A DNA stretch of 56,369 nt from Rhodothermales bacterium. Lineage in GTDB: Bacteria; Bacteroidota; Rhodothermia; Rhodothermales; VXPQ01. The notes under the pieces are model-generated. The model made no database searches, was not told the DNA's origin, and saw only the letters and a program-made list of their open reading frames with translations. A program made the translations under genes and the position numbers. Of this stretch, positions 33,647 through 40,854 are shown in pieces. The DNA is taken from assembly GCA_022821845.1 (NCBI GenBank), contig JAJECT010000037.1:72351-128719 (forward strand), written 5' to 3'. The number at the start of each line of letters is the position of its first letter. Within the stretch, counting starts at the first letter, position 1.

Positions 33647-34906
33647 TCAGCATTCCCCGCGCAGTATATCGACCGGCTGGATTGTATCCAGGCCCGCTTG
33701 CTTCAGCAGCGCATCTGCATTCCGGTCAGGGTCTGCCAACTGGATGAGTTCCCGGAGCTTGTTCCGGGTAATTTCCTCGCGTCGCAGCGCCTCCATGCCC
33801 AGCGAAAGAAACCGCGAATGAAACCGATTCCTTTCGGCCTCATGATCTGGTTCGGGAAGGCCAAGAATTTCGCTTATCGCGCGACCGCGACCCGCTTGGT
33901 CTTCGGCGGCCAGCGTCGTTCGTTCGGTCTCGTTAATCATGCGAATATCTTTCAGGCGATACAGCATGGCGGCGCGACTCACGCCAAAGTGATGGGCAAT
34001 CCGGACCAGATCATGCATTTGAATATCCTGGCTTCCCGGTTCCATGCGCCCCTCTGCATGCAAAGCAACCTCTCCATCATATACATCCATCTGCGCCCGG
34101 CTGGGACGCCCTTTGGCAAGCCCGTAGACAAAGGATCGAACAGCGCCTTCGGGTATTAGAAAAGCCGCCGCAAACGCATTGGCGCGGACCTCGTTCAGAT
34201 TGGCGCGGTCGCTCGAACGGCTCAGCATACCGCGGATTTCACGATCAAAAAGTACATGGGCATACTCGTGCGCGCACGAAAAACGTCGCCGCAAAACATG
34301 GTGCCGACGATTGACCGCGACCAATATGCCATGCCTGGCGTCGATCAGGGTCAATCCGGATATATCGTCGGGTAAATTCACCTGCGCCGTGCGAATCCTC
34401 TGGCTTTCCAGAAGATCGACCACATCCGGCAGCGGCGCATCGCCCAGGTTAAGCCGATGACGCTCTTTCGCCGCTGCGCTTCCTCCCTGCTGCACTGCAT
34501 CCCATTTGGAATCTGGCGCAGGAACAGGATAGATCGGAATCGTAGCCAACCCGCGATCCAAACCAAGGCGCCGCTCCAGGTTGGTGATCTCGCGCCCCAG
34601 GGTAATGCATTGACGCAGCGAATCCAGAACGCCTGCATCCATCGCAACGCCCGGTTGCCGCCTGAAAAGCGCCATGACCGTTTCTCCCTCCGACAAATCC
34701 TTTTCCAGAAAGTCCTGAATGTCTCGTCCGTAGAGATGCGCGAGCCGATGCAACTCCAGGCTCGACACCCCGCGGCGACCCTGTTCCATTTGGGAAATGG
34801 CCGCACGGGAAAGTTCGAGGTGGTCGGCCACCTCTTCCTGAGTCATCTGGCAAGATTCACGCGCCGCACGCAGTCGGCGGGCAAGCTCGCCCTGGGTAAT
34901 AGCCAC
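33647..34906 (-). CDS. XRE regulator fused to ImmA/IrrE metallopeptidase
   Basis: 419 aa from GTG 34906. An N-terminal XRE helix-turn-helix ('TQEEVADHLELSRAAISQMEQG') is followed by an ImmA/IrrE peptidase domain with the HExxH zinc site 'SCAHEYAHVLFD' and 'NEVRANAFAAAFLIP'. In phage and mobile elements such proteins act as repressors or as proteases that cleave a repressor; others act as antitoxins. A TTG at 34966 extends the frame, but the best promoter has its -10 on top of it, so the GTG start is preferred. It is convergent with the HEPN-like gene. Its composition is intermediate, also suggesting import. Confidence 0.85.
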   Translation of the reverse strand: MAITQGELARRLRAARESCQMTQEEVADHLELSRAAISQMEQGRRGVSSLELHRLAHLYGRDIQDFLEKDLSEGETVMALFRRQPGVAMDAGVLDSLRQCITLGREITNLERRLGLDRGLATIPIYPVPAPDSKWDAVQQGGSAAAKERHRLNLGDAPLPDVVDLLESQRIRTAQVNLPDDISGLTLIDARHGILVAVNRRHHVLRRRFSCAHEYAHVLFDREIRGMLSRSSDRANLNEVRANAFAAAFLIPEGAVRSFVYGLAKGRPSRAQMDVYDGEVALHAEGRMEPGSQDIQMHDLVRIAHHFGVSRAAMLYRLKDIRMINETERTTLAAEDQAGRGRAISEILGLPEPDHEAERNRFHSRFLSLGMEALRREEITRNKLRELIQLADPDRNADALLKQAGLDTIQPVDILRGEC

Positions 34907-34957
34907 GGTATTTTGAACGCGATTGCATGATCTGGACACAGCGCCCGGATCTGCTGA

Positions 34958-34986
34958 ATGATACAAAATAAATCCAAAAATGTCAA
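34958..34986 (-). promoter_or_regulatory. Promoter and possible operator of XRE-ImmA gene
   Basis: On the minus strand TTGACA (plus 34981-34986), 17 bp, TATCAT (plus 34958-34963). AAATCCA (34970-34976) and TGGATTT (34991-34997) form an inverted repeat across the -35, a fitting operator for autoregulation by the XRE domain. Confidence 0.6.
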
Positions 34987-35115
34987 ATAATGGATTTTAT
35001 GAAATTATTTCTATCTTTTTTGGCAACCATATCCCCCGCAAACCTGCCGCCCGGCTCCCATCGTTCCGTCTTCCGTCCCTATATTTGGAGCGACCCGTCA
35101 TCCATATCGAACGCC

Positions 35116-36969
35116 ATGAACAGCAACCGACTTGCGGCCCCGTTTCGCCGCCCGCATCGCAAGACGGCGAGCAACGTCTTCGCCGCCGCGCTGGCGACGA
35201 CCCTCCTCTGGGCCGCCGGATGCGCCCGCCCGCCCGCACCCATGCCCGCCGCCGAAAAACCGACGGCCACGCCGGTCGAGGCGCGACATGGCATGGTCGT
35301 TTCCGCAAAGGTGGAGGCGTCCGAGGCGGGCATAGCCGTCCTCAAACAAGGCGGCAATGCGATAGACGCTGCGGTGGCTACGGGGTTTGCGCTGGCGGTT
35401 ACGTATCCTCCGGCAGGCAACCTGGGCGGCGGCGGCTTCATGGTGATCCGGTTCGCGGACGGAGACAGCGCGGCGGCAAGCCATGCGGGAACCGCCGGGA
35501 GCGCGGCGGACCACCCGCCCCCTCCGCCCGTAACCACCATCGATTACCGCGAAAAAGCGCCCGCCGCCGCCCACCGGGATATGTATCTGGACGACGCGGG
35601 AGAAGCCATCCCCGCGTTGAGCCGGCTGGGGTATCTTGCCTCGGGCGTACCCGGTTCCCCGGCGGGGCTCGTCCTGGCGCACGAAAAATATGGCCGCCTG
35701 CCCCTTGCCGACGTGATGGCGCCCGCCATCCGCCTTGCGGAAGAAGGATTCCTGTTGAGCGCACGCGACGCAGCAGGCCTGAACGCGCAGCGCGACGCCT
35801 TTGCGCAGTTCGAAAGCACCGCAAAATATTTCACGAAATCGGGCCCCGACGCGCGCTATGCAGGCGGAGAGCGCTTTGTGCAACGGGACCTTGCCAACGT
35901 GCTTCGCCGCATTCGGGACCAGGGGCGGGCCGGTTTCTACGAGGGCGAAACCGCCAGATTGATCGCCAAGGAAATGGCGCGAGGCGGCGGATGGATCACC
36001 ATGGAGGACCTTGCCGCCTACGAGGCCGTGGAGCGCCCGCCGGTTTCGGGAACGTACAGGGGCTACCGGTTCTTCGCGATGGCGCCCCCGTCCTCTGGCG
36101 GGGTGGCCCTTGCGCAACTGCTCAACGCCGTAGCGCCGCGCAACGTGGGCGAGATGGGCCATCATACGGCGGCCACGGCCCACCTGATGGGCGAGGCCAT
36201 GCGCCGCGTCTACGCCGATCGGGCGCAATGGCTCGGCGATCCCGATTATTTCGACGTGCCGGTAGCCGCGCTCATCGGGAAAGAATATATGCGGCGGCGC
36301 ATGGCGGATTTCCGCGCGGACCGGGCAGATTCCAGCGCAGCCGTCGCGCATGGCGATCCGCTGGCCTTCGAATCCCCCGAAACCACGCACTACTCCGTGG
36401 TGGACGCGGACGGGCGGGCCGTTAGCGTAACCACCACGATCAACGGAAGTTACGGCTCGAAAGTGGTGGTGGACGGGGCCGGTTTCTTCATGAACAACGA
36501 AATGGACGATTTCTCGGCCAAGCCGGGCGCGCCCAACATGTTCGGCTTGCTCGGTTCGGAGGCGAACGCCATTGAGCCGGGCAAGCGCATGCTGTCGTCC
36601 ATGACGCCCACCATCGTCGAAGACCCCTCCGGCGCCTTGTTCATGGTCATTGGATCGCCGGGCGGAGGACGCATTATCACGACGGTGTTCGAAGTCATCC
36701 TGAACGTGATCGACCACGGCATGAACATCCAGGAAGCCGTCTCGGCTCCGCGGATTCACCATCAGTGGCTGCCGGACGTATTGTACCACGAACCGCAGGC
36801 GCTTTCGCCCGAGGCGCGGCGCGGGCTGGCGCGACGAGGATGGACGCTCAGCGAAAACGGCGCCTGGGGCCGCGCGGACGGCATTGTCGCGCGACGAGAC
36901 GCGGAAGGCGCGCTATTATACCAGGGCGGCGCCGACCCCCGAGGACAGGATGCGGCGGTGGGGTATTAA
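35116..36969 (+). CDS. ggt: Gamma-glutamyltransferase, lipoprotein-like
   Basis: 617 aa from ATG 35116, giving an export signal with a lipobox-like 'LLWAAGC'. The family features run in order: 'HGMVVSAKVEASEAGIAVL', 'GGNAIDAAVATGFALAVTYP', 'GNLGGGGFMVIRF', 'DYREKAPAAAHRDMYL', the self-cleavage site 'TTHYSVVD' whose first Thr (about residue 423) becomes the nucleophile of the small subunit, 'NNEMDDF', and 'MTPTIVEDPSGALFMVIGSPGGGRI' (quoted as 'GSPGGGRIITTVFEVILNVI'). It hydrolyses or transfers the gamma-glutamyl group of glutathione in the periplasm. Longer in-frame starts (34990) lack a signal peptide at the N-terminus and overlap the XRE promoter. Confidence 0.95.
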   Translation: MNSNRLAAPFRRPHRKTASNVFAAALATTLLWAAGCARPPAPMPAAEKPTATPVEARHGMVVSAKVEASEAGIAVLKQGGNAIDAAVATGFALAVTYPPAGNLGGGGFMVIRFADGDSAAASHAGTAGSAADHPPPPPVTTIDYREKAPAAAHRDMYLDDAGEAIPALSRLGYLASGVPGSPAGLVLAHEKYGRLPLADVMAPAIRLAEEGFLLSARDAAGLNAQRDAFAQFESTAKYFTKSGPDARYAGGERFVQRDLANVLRRIRDQGRAGFYEGETARLIAKEMARGGGWITMEDLAAYEAVERPPVSGTYRGYRFFAMAPPSSGGVALAQLLNAVAPRNVGEMGHHTAATAHLMGEAMRRVYADRAQWLGDPDYFDVPVAALIGKEYMRRRMADFRADRADSSAAVAHGDPLAFESPETTHYSVVDADGRAVSVTTTINGSYGSKVVVDGAGFFMNNEMDDFSAKPGAPNMFGLLGSEANAIEPGKRMLSSMTPTIVEDPSGALFMVIGSPGGGRIITTVFEVILNVIDHGMNIQEAVSAPRIHHQWLPDVLYHEPQALSPEARRGLARRGWTLSENGAWGRADGIVARRDAEGALLYQGGADPRGQDAAVGY

Positions 36970-37096
36970 AATGGCCCCCGCACAGCCCAAAAAGACGCTA
37001 ACCTTAATTTTTTAAGTCAACATTTTTCGGCCTAAATAATTTAGGTTGCCCGTAAAGAAGAAAATTCGCCATATAGTCGATATTTCCAAAATCCCC

Positions 37097-37225
37097 TCAA
37101 AGGAACCACGGAAGCACCTGGTATTCTCCGAGCGCGAAGCGTTCGTTGCCGCCGTGCACCAATACGCCGCCCCGGTTCGGATTGGAAGGAATGGAGGTCC
37201 ACCAGGCAAGCGTGCGCAGCGCGTC
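37097..37225 (-). pseudogene. C-terminal relic of AAA/DUF4143 ATPase
   Basis: The minus strand still encodes the last ~43 residues of the neighbouring ATPase ('ALRTLAWWTSIPSNPNRGG', 'VLVHGGNERFALGEYQVLPW'), almost identical to the intact gene's end at 38456. Everything upstream of it (Walker motifs, promoter) is deleted. Confidence 0.88.
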
Positions 37226-37259
37226 CCTTGTCCGCTCTCCGCTATTTTTCGGAAAATGC

Positions 37260-37288
37260 TTGACACTCCCGGCGCCATAACGTACCCT
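37260..37288 (+). promoter_or_regulatory. Promoter of membrane-protein gene, copy A
   Basis: TTGACA at 37260-37265, 17 bp, TACCCT at 37283-37288; conserved base for base in copy B at 39772-39800. The ancestral ATG is at 37346 and the in-frame ATG at 37381. Confidence 0.65.
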
Positions 37289-37380
37289 GTCCATACAAGC
37301 CCCCGCACCGACGCAACGCTGCGTCACACGAAATATCCGGCCCCCATGTCCCTCCAGCGCCGCCGCCACAATGGGAAAAT

Positions 37381-38343
37381 ATGCCCCCCCCCCCGCTTAA
37401 TACAGGAATACTCCTGACCCTCGGCTTGCTCCTCTGCCTGGCGCATCCCGCCAAGGCCCAGTTCATCGGGGACCGCATTCGGGTAACCACCGAAAGCGGC
37501 GAAAAAATCATTGGGGAATTGCAGGGGTACGACGACTCGTCCCTGACGCTTCTTGCGGACTCCGCAGAGCAAAGCGTCGCCTACGACGACATGGCGAAGT
37601 TGCAGCGGAGTTTGGGCATGCGTTCGTATGCCAGAAAAGGCGCCCGGAGAGGCTTGGTCGCTGGCGCAACGGTCGGCCTGATTTCGGTAATCAGGTACGA
37701 AACCGCGAGCAGTGGATATATTGCTATTCCTGCCTTATTCGGTTTGACAGGCAGCATAGGCGGCTTCATCTTCAGCGCCCCGTTCAAAACAGAACAATGG
37801 GAGCGCCTGGATATTTCCGGTCGGGACAGCGCGTCCGCGTTACCCCTCATTGGAGTCCATGCAAAATTCGCCGGGGATCTCATGCGGATAACCAACAAAA
37901 GCGGACGAACAATAACCGGACGCTTGCGAACATACGACGCCCGCTCCCTGACCATTCTTACAGACTCGACAGAACAAAGCATAGCGTATGCCGATATGCT
38001 TTCTTTGGAGAGGAGACAGTTAGTCCGACGATTTCCTGTGCAGGGCGCCCTCGCAGGTTTGGGCATTGGCGCGCTTGCGAGCATTCTCATAGTAGCAGCA
38101 GAATGCGGTAAGAGCTGCGAAGGGGGGGCGGCTATTGGGGCCGCAATATTGGCAATAGGCGGGGCTACCGTCGGCACCGCGCTGGGCTTGATATTCGGCA
38201 TAGTCAAAAAGACCGAAACCTGGGAACGCCTCGACATTCCCGGGCAGGAACGCGGAATGTCCGTCGCGCCGGTTATCGGGGTTCATCCGTATGGCCGCCT
38301 GGCCCTGGGTGCCCGCATTTCGTTGTCATTGGATCGCCGCTAA
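37381..38343 (+). CDS. Two-repeat membrane protein, copy A
   Basis: 320 aa. After a signal peptide ('LNTGILLTLGLLLCLAHPAKA') the protein is two tandem repeats. Each has a small SH3/Sm-like strand set ('TESGEKIIGELQGYDDSSLTLL' first half, 'NKSGRTITGRLRTYDARSLTIL' second half, here trimmed: 'GEKIIGELQGYDDSSLTLL', 'GRTITGRLRTYDARSLTIL'), an 'EQSxAYxDMxxLxR' motif, a Gly-rich hydrophobic pair ('GARRGLVAGATVG', 'GALAGLGIGALASI') and a 'KTExWERLDIxG' end. The function is unknown; envelope location is likely. The start codon abuts an 11-base C tract; the homologous start of copy B (here 37346) is out of frame. Downstream of the ATPase relic and oriented away from it. Confidence 0.72.
   Translation: MPPPPLNTGILLTLGLLLCLAHPAKAQFIGDRIRVTTESGEKIIGELQGYDDSSLTLLADSAEQSVAYDDMAKLQRSLGMRSYARKGARRGLVAGATVGLISVIRYETASSGYIAIPALFGLTGSIGGFIFSAPFKTEQWERLDISGRDSASALPLIGVHAKFAGDLMRITNKSGRTITGRLRTYDARSLTILTDSTEQSIAYADMLSLERRQLVRRFPVQGALAGLGIGALASILIVAAECGKSCEGGAAIGAAILAIGGATVGTALGLIFGIVKKTETWERLDIPGQERGMSVAPVIGVHPYGRLALGARISLSLDRR
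37384..37394 (+). repeat. 11-base C tract at the start codon
   Basis: ATG at 37381 is followed directly by eleven C; copy B has five C at the same place. At eleven C only ATG 37381 is in frame; at nine or twelve C the upstream ATG 37346 would be in frame instead; at ten C neither would be. Tract length thus sets which N-terminus, if any, is made. Confidence 0.85.
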
Positions 38344-38455
38344 ACCAAAAAAAGACGCTAACCTTAATTTTTTAAGTCAACATTTTTCGGCCTAAATAAT
38401 TTAGGTTGCCCGTAAAGAAGACGGTTCGCCATATAGTCGATATTTCCCAAACCTC

Positions 38456-39658
38456 TCACCCCAGGAACCACGGAAGCACCTGGTATTCCCCAAGCGCGAA
38501 GCGTTCGTTGCCGCCGTGCACCAGTACGCCGCCCCGGTTCGGATTGGAAGGAATGGAGGTCCACCAGGCGAGCGTGCGCAGCGCGTCAGAGGCCACCGTT
38601 TGCCCGGACTTGATCTCTATGGGAATCAGGCGGTCCCCGGCGTCGATCAGCATATCGATTTCGCGGCCCGCAGCGTCGCGCCAAAAGAAAAGCGGGGCGT
38701 CCCGGCGCATGGCGGCGAACGCCTTGATCAGTTCCGCCGCCACGAACGATTCAAAGATAGCCCCGCGCAACGGATGCTGCTCCAGCATGGCCCCGTCCCG
38801 AATGCCAAGCAGGGAACACGTCAGACCTGTGTCCAGAAAATGCAGCCGGGGCCGCTTGCGCAAGCGCTTGCGGTAGTTGCTATGGTGCGGCGGAAGCGGG
38901 GCGGCCAGATACCCTGTCTCCAGGGCCGTAAGCCAGCGGCGGGCGGTAGGTTGGGCAACGCCCGCATCGCCAGCGAGGCTGTTCAGATTCAGTTCGGAGG
39001 CCGTCCGCGCCGCCGCAAGCCGCACGAAGGTCTCGAAAGCGCGCAGGTCCGCAACGCGCATTACCTCGCGCAGGTCGCGTTCGACATAGGTGCGGAAATA
39101 ATCCGCGAACCAATCGGCGGGAGGAATGCCCCGGTCGTGGACGGGCGGATAAAAACCGGCGACAAGCGTTTCCCAAAGGGAGGCGGGCGGGGGCGATCCG
39201 GCGGCTCCGCCCGGCGGCGCAGGCCGATCCAGCGTAAAGGGATCCAGCGGCGGCTGCCCCCGCAATTCGGCGAGAGAAAAGGGATACAAACGCAGCAAGG
39301 CCGTCCGGCCCGCCAGCGTTTGCGACACAGACTCCATGAGCAGAATGTTCTGCGATCCGGTAAGGATAAAACGCCCCGGGCGATCATCCTCGTCGACGAG
39401 CGTCTGAATATAGGACAGCAGATCGGGCGCGCGCTGGATTTCGTCGAGGATCATGCGATCCGCCTGCGCCAGCAAGCCGCGCGGGTCCGACAGCGCCCGT
39501 TCGCGCAGGTCGGGCGCTTCCAGCGAAACATAATGGTGCTCTGGAAAAACAGCCCGGACAAGGGTTGTCTTGCCCGACTGTCGGGGGCCGGTAACGGTTA
39601 CGACGGGCGAGGTTTCGGCAGCCTGTCTGAGTGCGGGAGTAAGATGCCTTTCGATCAT
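38456..39658 (-). CDS. AAA ATPase with DUF4143 domain
   Basis: 400 aa. The AAA_14 domain has Walker A 'GPRQSGKTTL' (residues 24-33), Walker B 'MILDEIQRAPDLLSYIQ' near 70 and sensor 'FILTGSQN'; the C-terminal DUF4143 domain follows ('DWFADYFRTYVERDLREVM', 'LDTGLTCSLLGI', 'GAIFESFVAAELIK', 'FWRDAAGREIDMLID', 'PIEIKSG'). The 'EIDMLI-x-PIEIKSG' end resembles a degenerate PD-(D/E)xK nuclease fold. The family is common and sporadically distributed, often mobile or toxin-antitoxin linked, without a settled role. A good promoter puts its start point at or next to the ATG, so the mRNA may be leaderless. Confidence 0.92.
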   Translation of the reverse strand: MIERHLTPALRQAAETSPVVTVTGPRQSGKTTLVRAVFPEHHYVSLEAPDLRERALSDPRGLLAQADRMILDEIQRAPDLLSYIQTLVDEDDRPGRFILTGSQNILLMESVSQTLAGRTALLRLYPFSLAELRGQPPLDPFTLDRPAPPGGAAGSPPPASLWETLVAGFYPPVHDRGIPPADWFADYFRTYVERDLREVMRVADLRAFETFVRLAAARTASELNLNSLAGDAGVAQPTARRWLTALETGYLAAPLPPHHSNYRKRLRKRPRLHFLDTGLTCSLLGIRDGAMLEQHPLRGAIFESFVAAELIKAFAAMRRDAPLFFWRDAAGREIDMLIDAGDRLIPIEIKSGQTVASDALRTLAWWTSIPSNPNRGGVLVHGGNERFALGEYQVLPWFLG

Positions 39659-39665
39659 GCCCGGT

Positions 39666-39694
39666 AATATACCACCTACGACAGATTATGTCAA
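39666..39694 (-). promoter_or_regulatory. Promoter of AAA/DUF4143 ATPase
   Basis: Minus-strand TTGACA (plus 39689-39694), 17 bp, TATATT (plus 39666-39671). Only seven bases separate the -10 from the ATG, predicting a leaderless or nearly leaderless transcript. TATGTCAA (39687-39694) and TTGACATA (39716-39723) form an inverted repeat that may be an operator. Confidence 0.65.
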
Positions 39695-39771
39695 TTTCAA
39701 AATTAAATGTTTATTTTGACATAAAATATCCAACGTATTCCCTGGTCTCTCCACAATTTTCCGGAAAATTC

Positions 39772-39800
39772 TTGACACTCCCGGCGCCATAACGTACCCT
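39772..39800 (+). promoter_or_regulatory. Promoter of membrane-protein gene, copy B
   Basis: TTGACA at 39772-39777, 17 bp, TACCCT at 39795-39800; the same as copy A. The start codon is at 39858. Confidence 0.65.
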
Positions 39801-39857
39801 GTCCATGCAAGCCCCCGCACCGACGCAACGTTGCGTCACACGAAATATCCGGCCCCC

Positions 39858-40844
39858 ATGTCCCTCCAGCGCCGTCACCCCAATGGGAAAACATGCCCCC
39901 TTAATACAGGAATACTCCTGACCCTCGGCTTGCTCCTTTGTCTGGCGCATCCCGCCGAGGCCCAGTTCATCGGGGACCGCATTCGGATAACCACTGAAAG
40001 CGGCGAAAAAATCACGGGGGAATTGCAGGGGTACGACGACACATCCCTTACGCTCCTTGCGGACTCCGAAGAGCAAAGCATCGCCTACGACGACATGGCA
40101 AAGTTGCGACGGAGTTTGGGCAGGCGCTCCTATGCCAGAAAAGGCGCCCGGAGAGGCTTGGTCGCTGGCGCAACGATCGGCCTGCTGCCGCTAATCAATA
40201 GCTTAACGGATGGCGGCTTAACGGTTGGTGAATCCTTCGCTTTTCTTCCCGTATCAAGCCTGGCAGGCAGCATGGTCGGCTTCATCGTCAGCGCCCCGTT
40301 CAAAGCAGAACAATGGGAGCGCCTGGATATTCCCGCTCAGGACAGCGCGTCCGCGTTACCCTTTATTGGCGTACATGCAAAGTCAGCCGGGGACCTCATG
40401 CGGGTAACCAGCGAAAACGGAGAAACAATAACCGGACGATTGCAAGCATACGATGCCCGCTCCCTGACCATCCTTACAGACTCGACAGAACAAAGCATAG
40501 CGTATGCCGATATGCTTTCTTTGGAAAAGAGACAGGGCGTCCGGCGATATCCTGTGCAGGGCGCCCTGACAGGTTTAGGCGTTGGCGCGCTTGTGAGCAT
40601 TCTCTTAGTAGCAGCAGAATGCGGTAAGGGCTGCGATGGGTATGAAGGCTACGGGGCCATTCTATTTACAATAGTTACAACTACCGCCGGAACCGCGCTG
40701 GGCTTGATGTTCGGCACAGTCAAAAAGACCGAAACCTGGGAACGCCTCGACATTCCCGGGCAAGAACGCGGAATGTCCGTCGCGCCGGTTATCGGGGTTC
40801 ATCCCCATGGCCGCCTCGCCCTCGGCGCCCGCATCTCGTTCTGA
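39858..40844 (+). CDS. Two-repeat membrane protein, copy B
   Basis: 328 aa, a close paralogue of the product at 37381-38343 with the same two-repeat plan ('GEKITGELQGYDDTSLTLL' and 'GETITGRLQAYDARSLTIL', each followed by an 'EQSIAYxDM' motif and a Gly-rich hydrophobic pair). ATG 39858 gives a good signal peptide with a basic N-terminus (MSLQRRHPNGK), a hydrophobic core and 'AHPAEA' before Gln. The ATG next to the five-C run (39892) is out of frame, so only the upstream start works. Differences from copy A concentrate in the hydrophobic segments. It is divergent from the ATPase gene; the conserved pairing suggests a shared job. Confidence 0.74.
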   Translation: MSLQRRHPNGKTCPLNTGILLTLGLLLCLAHPAEAQFIGDRIRITTESGEKITGELQGYDDTSLTLLADSEEQSIAYDDMAKLRRSLGRRSYARKGARRGLVAGATIGLLPLINSLTDGGLTVGESFAFLPVSSLAGSMVGFIVSAPFKAEQWERLDIPAQDSASALPFIGVHAKSAGDLMRVTSENGETITGRLQAYDARSLTILTDSTEQSIAYADMLSLEKRQGVRRYPVQGALTGLGVGALVSILLVAAECGKGCDGYEGYGAILFTIVTTTAGTALGLMFGTVKKTETWERLDIPGQERGMSVAPVIGVHPHGRLALGARISF

Positions 40845-40854
40845 ACCGAAAGCC

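Larger units (their letters stand above)
36987..38343. repeat. Segmental duplication, copy A (internally deleted)
   Basis: 36987-37225 matches 38345-38587, and 37235-38343 matches 39747-40844, both at high identity. Between the two arms copy A has only nine bases where copy B has about 1.16 kb (38588-39746). Copy A therefore keeps the membrane-protein gene but has lost most of the ATPase gene and its promoter. Confidence 0.9.
38345..40844. repeat. Segmental duplication, copy B (complete)
   Basis: The intact form of the unit: an AAA/DUF4143 ATPase gene (minus) and a divergent two-repeat membrane-protein gene (plus). It follows copy A by one base beyond the copy A stop codon. 38361-38410 contains AT-rich inverted repeats (CTTAATTTTTTAAG and CCTAAATAATTTAGG) that may terminate the ATPase transcript and are present in both copies. 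Confidence 0.9.
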
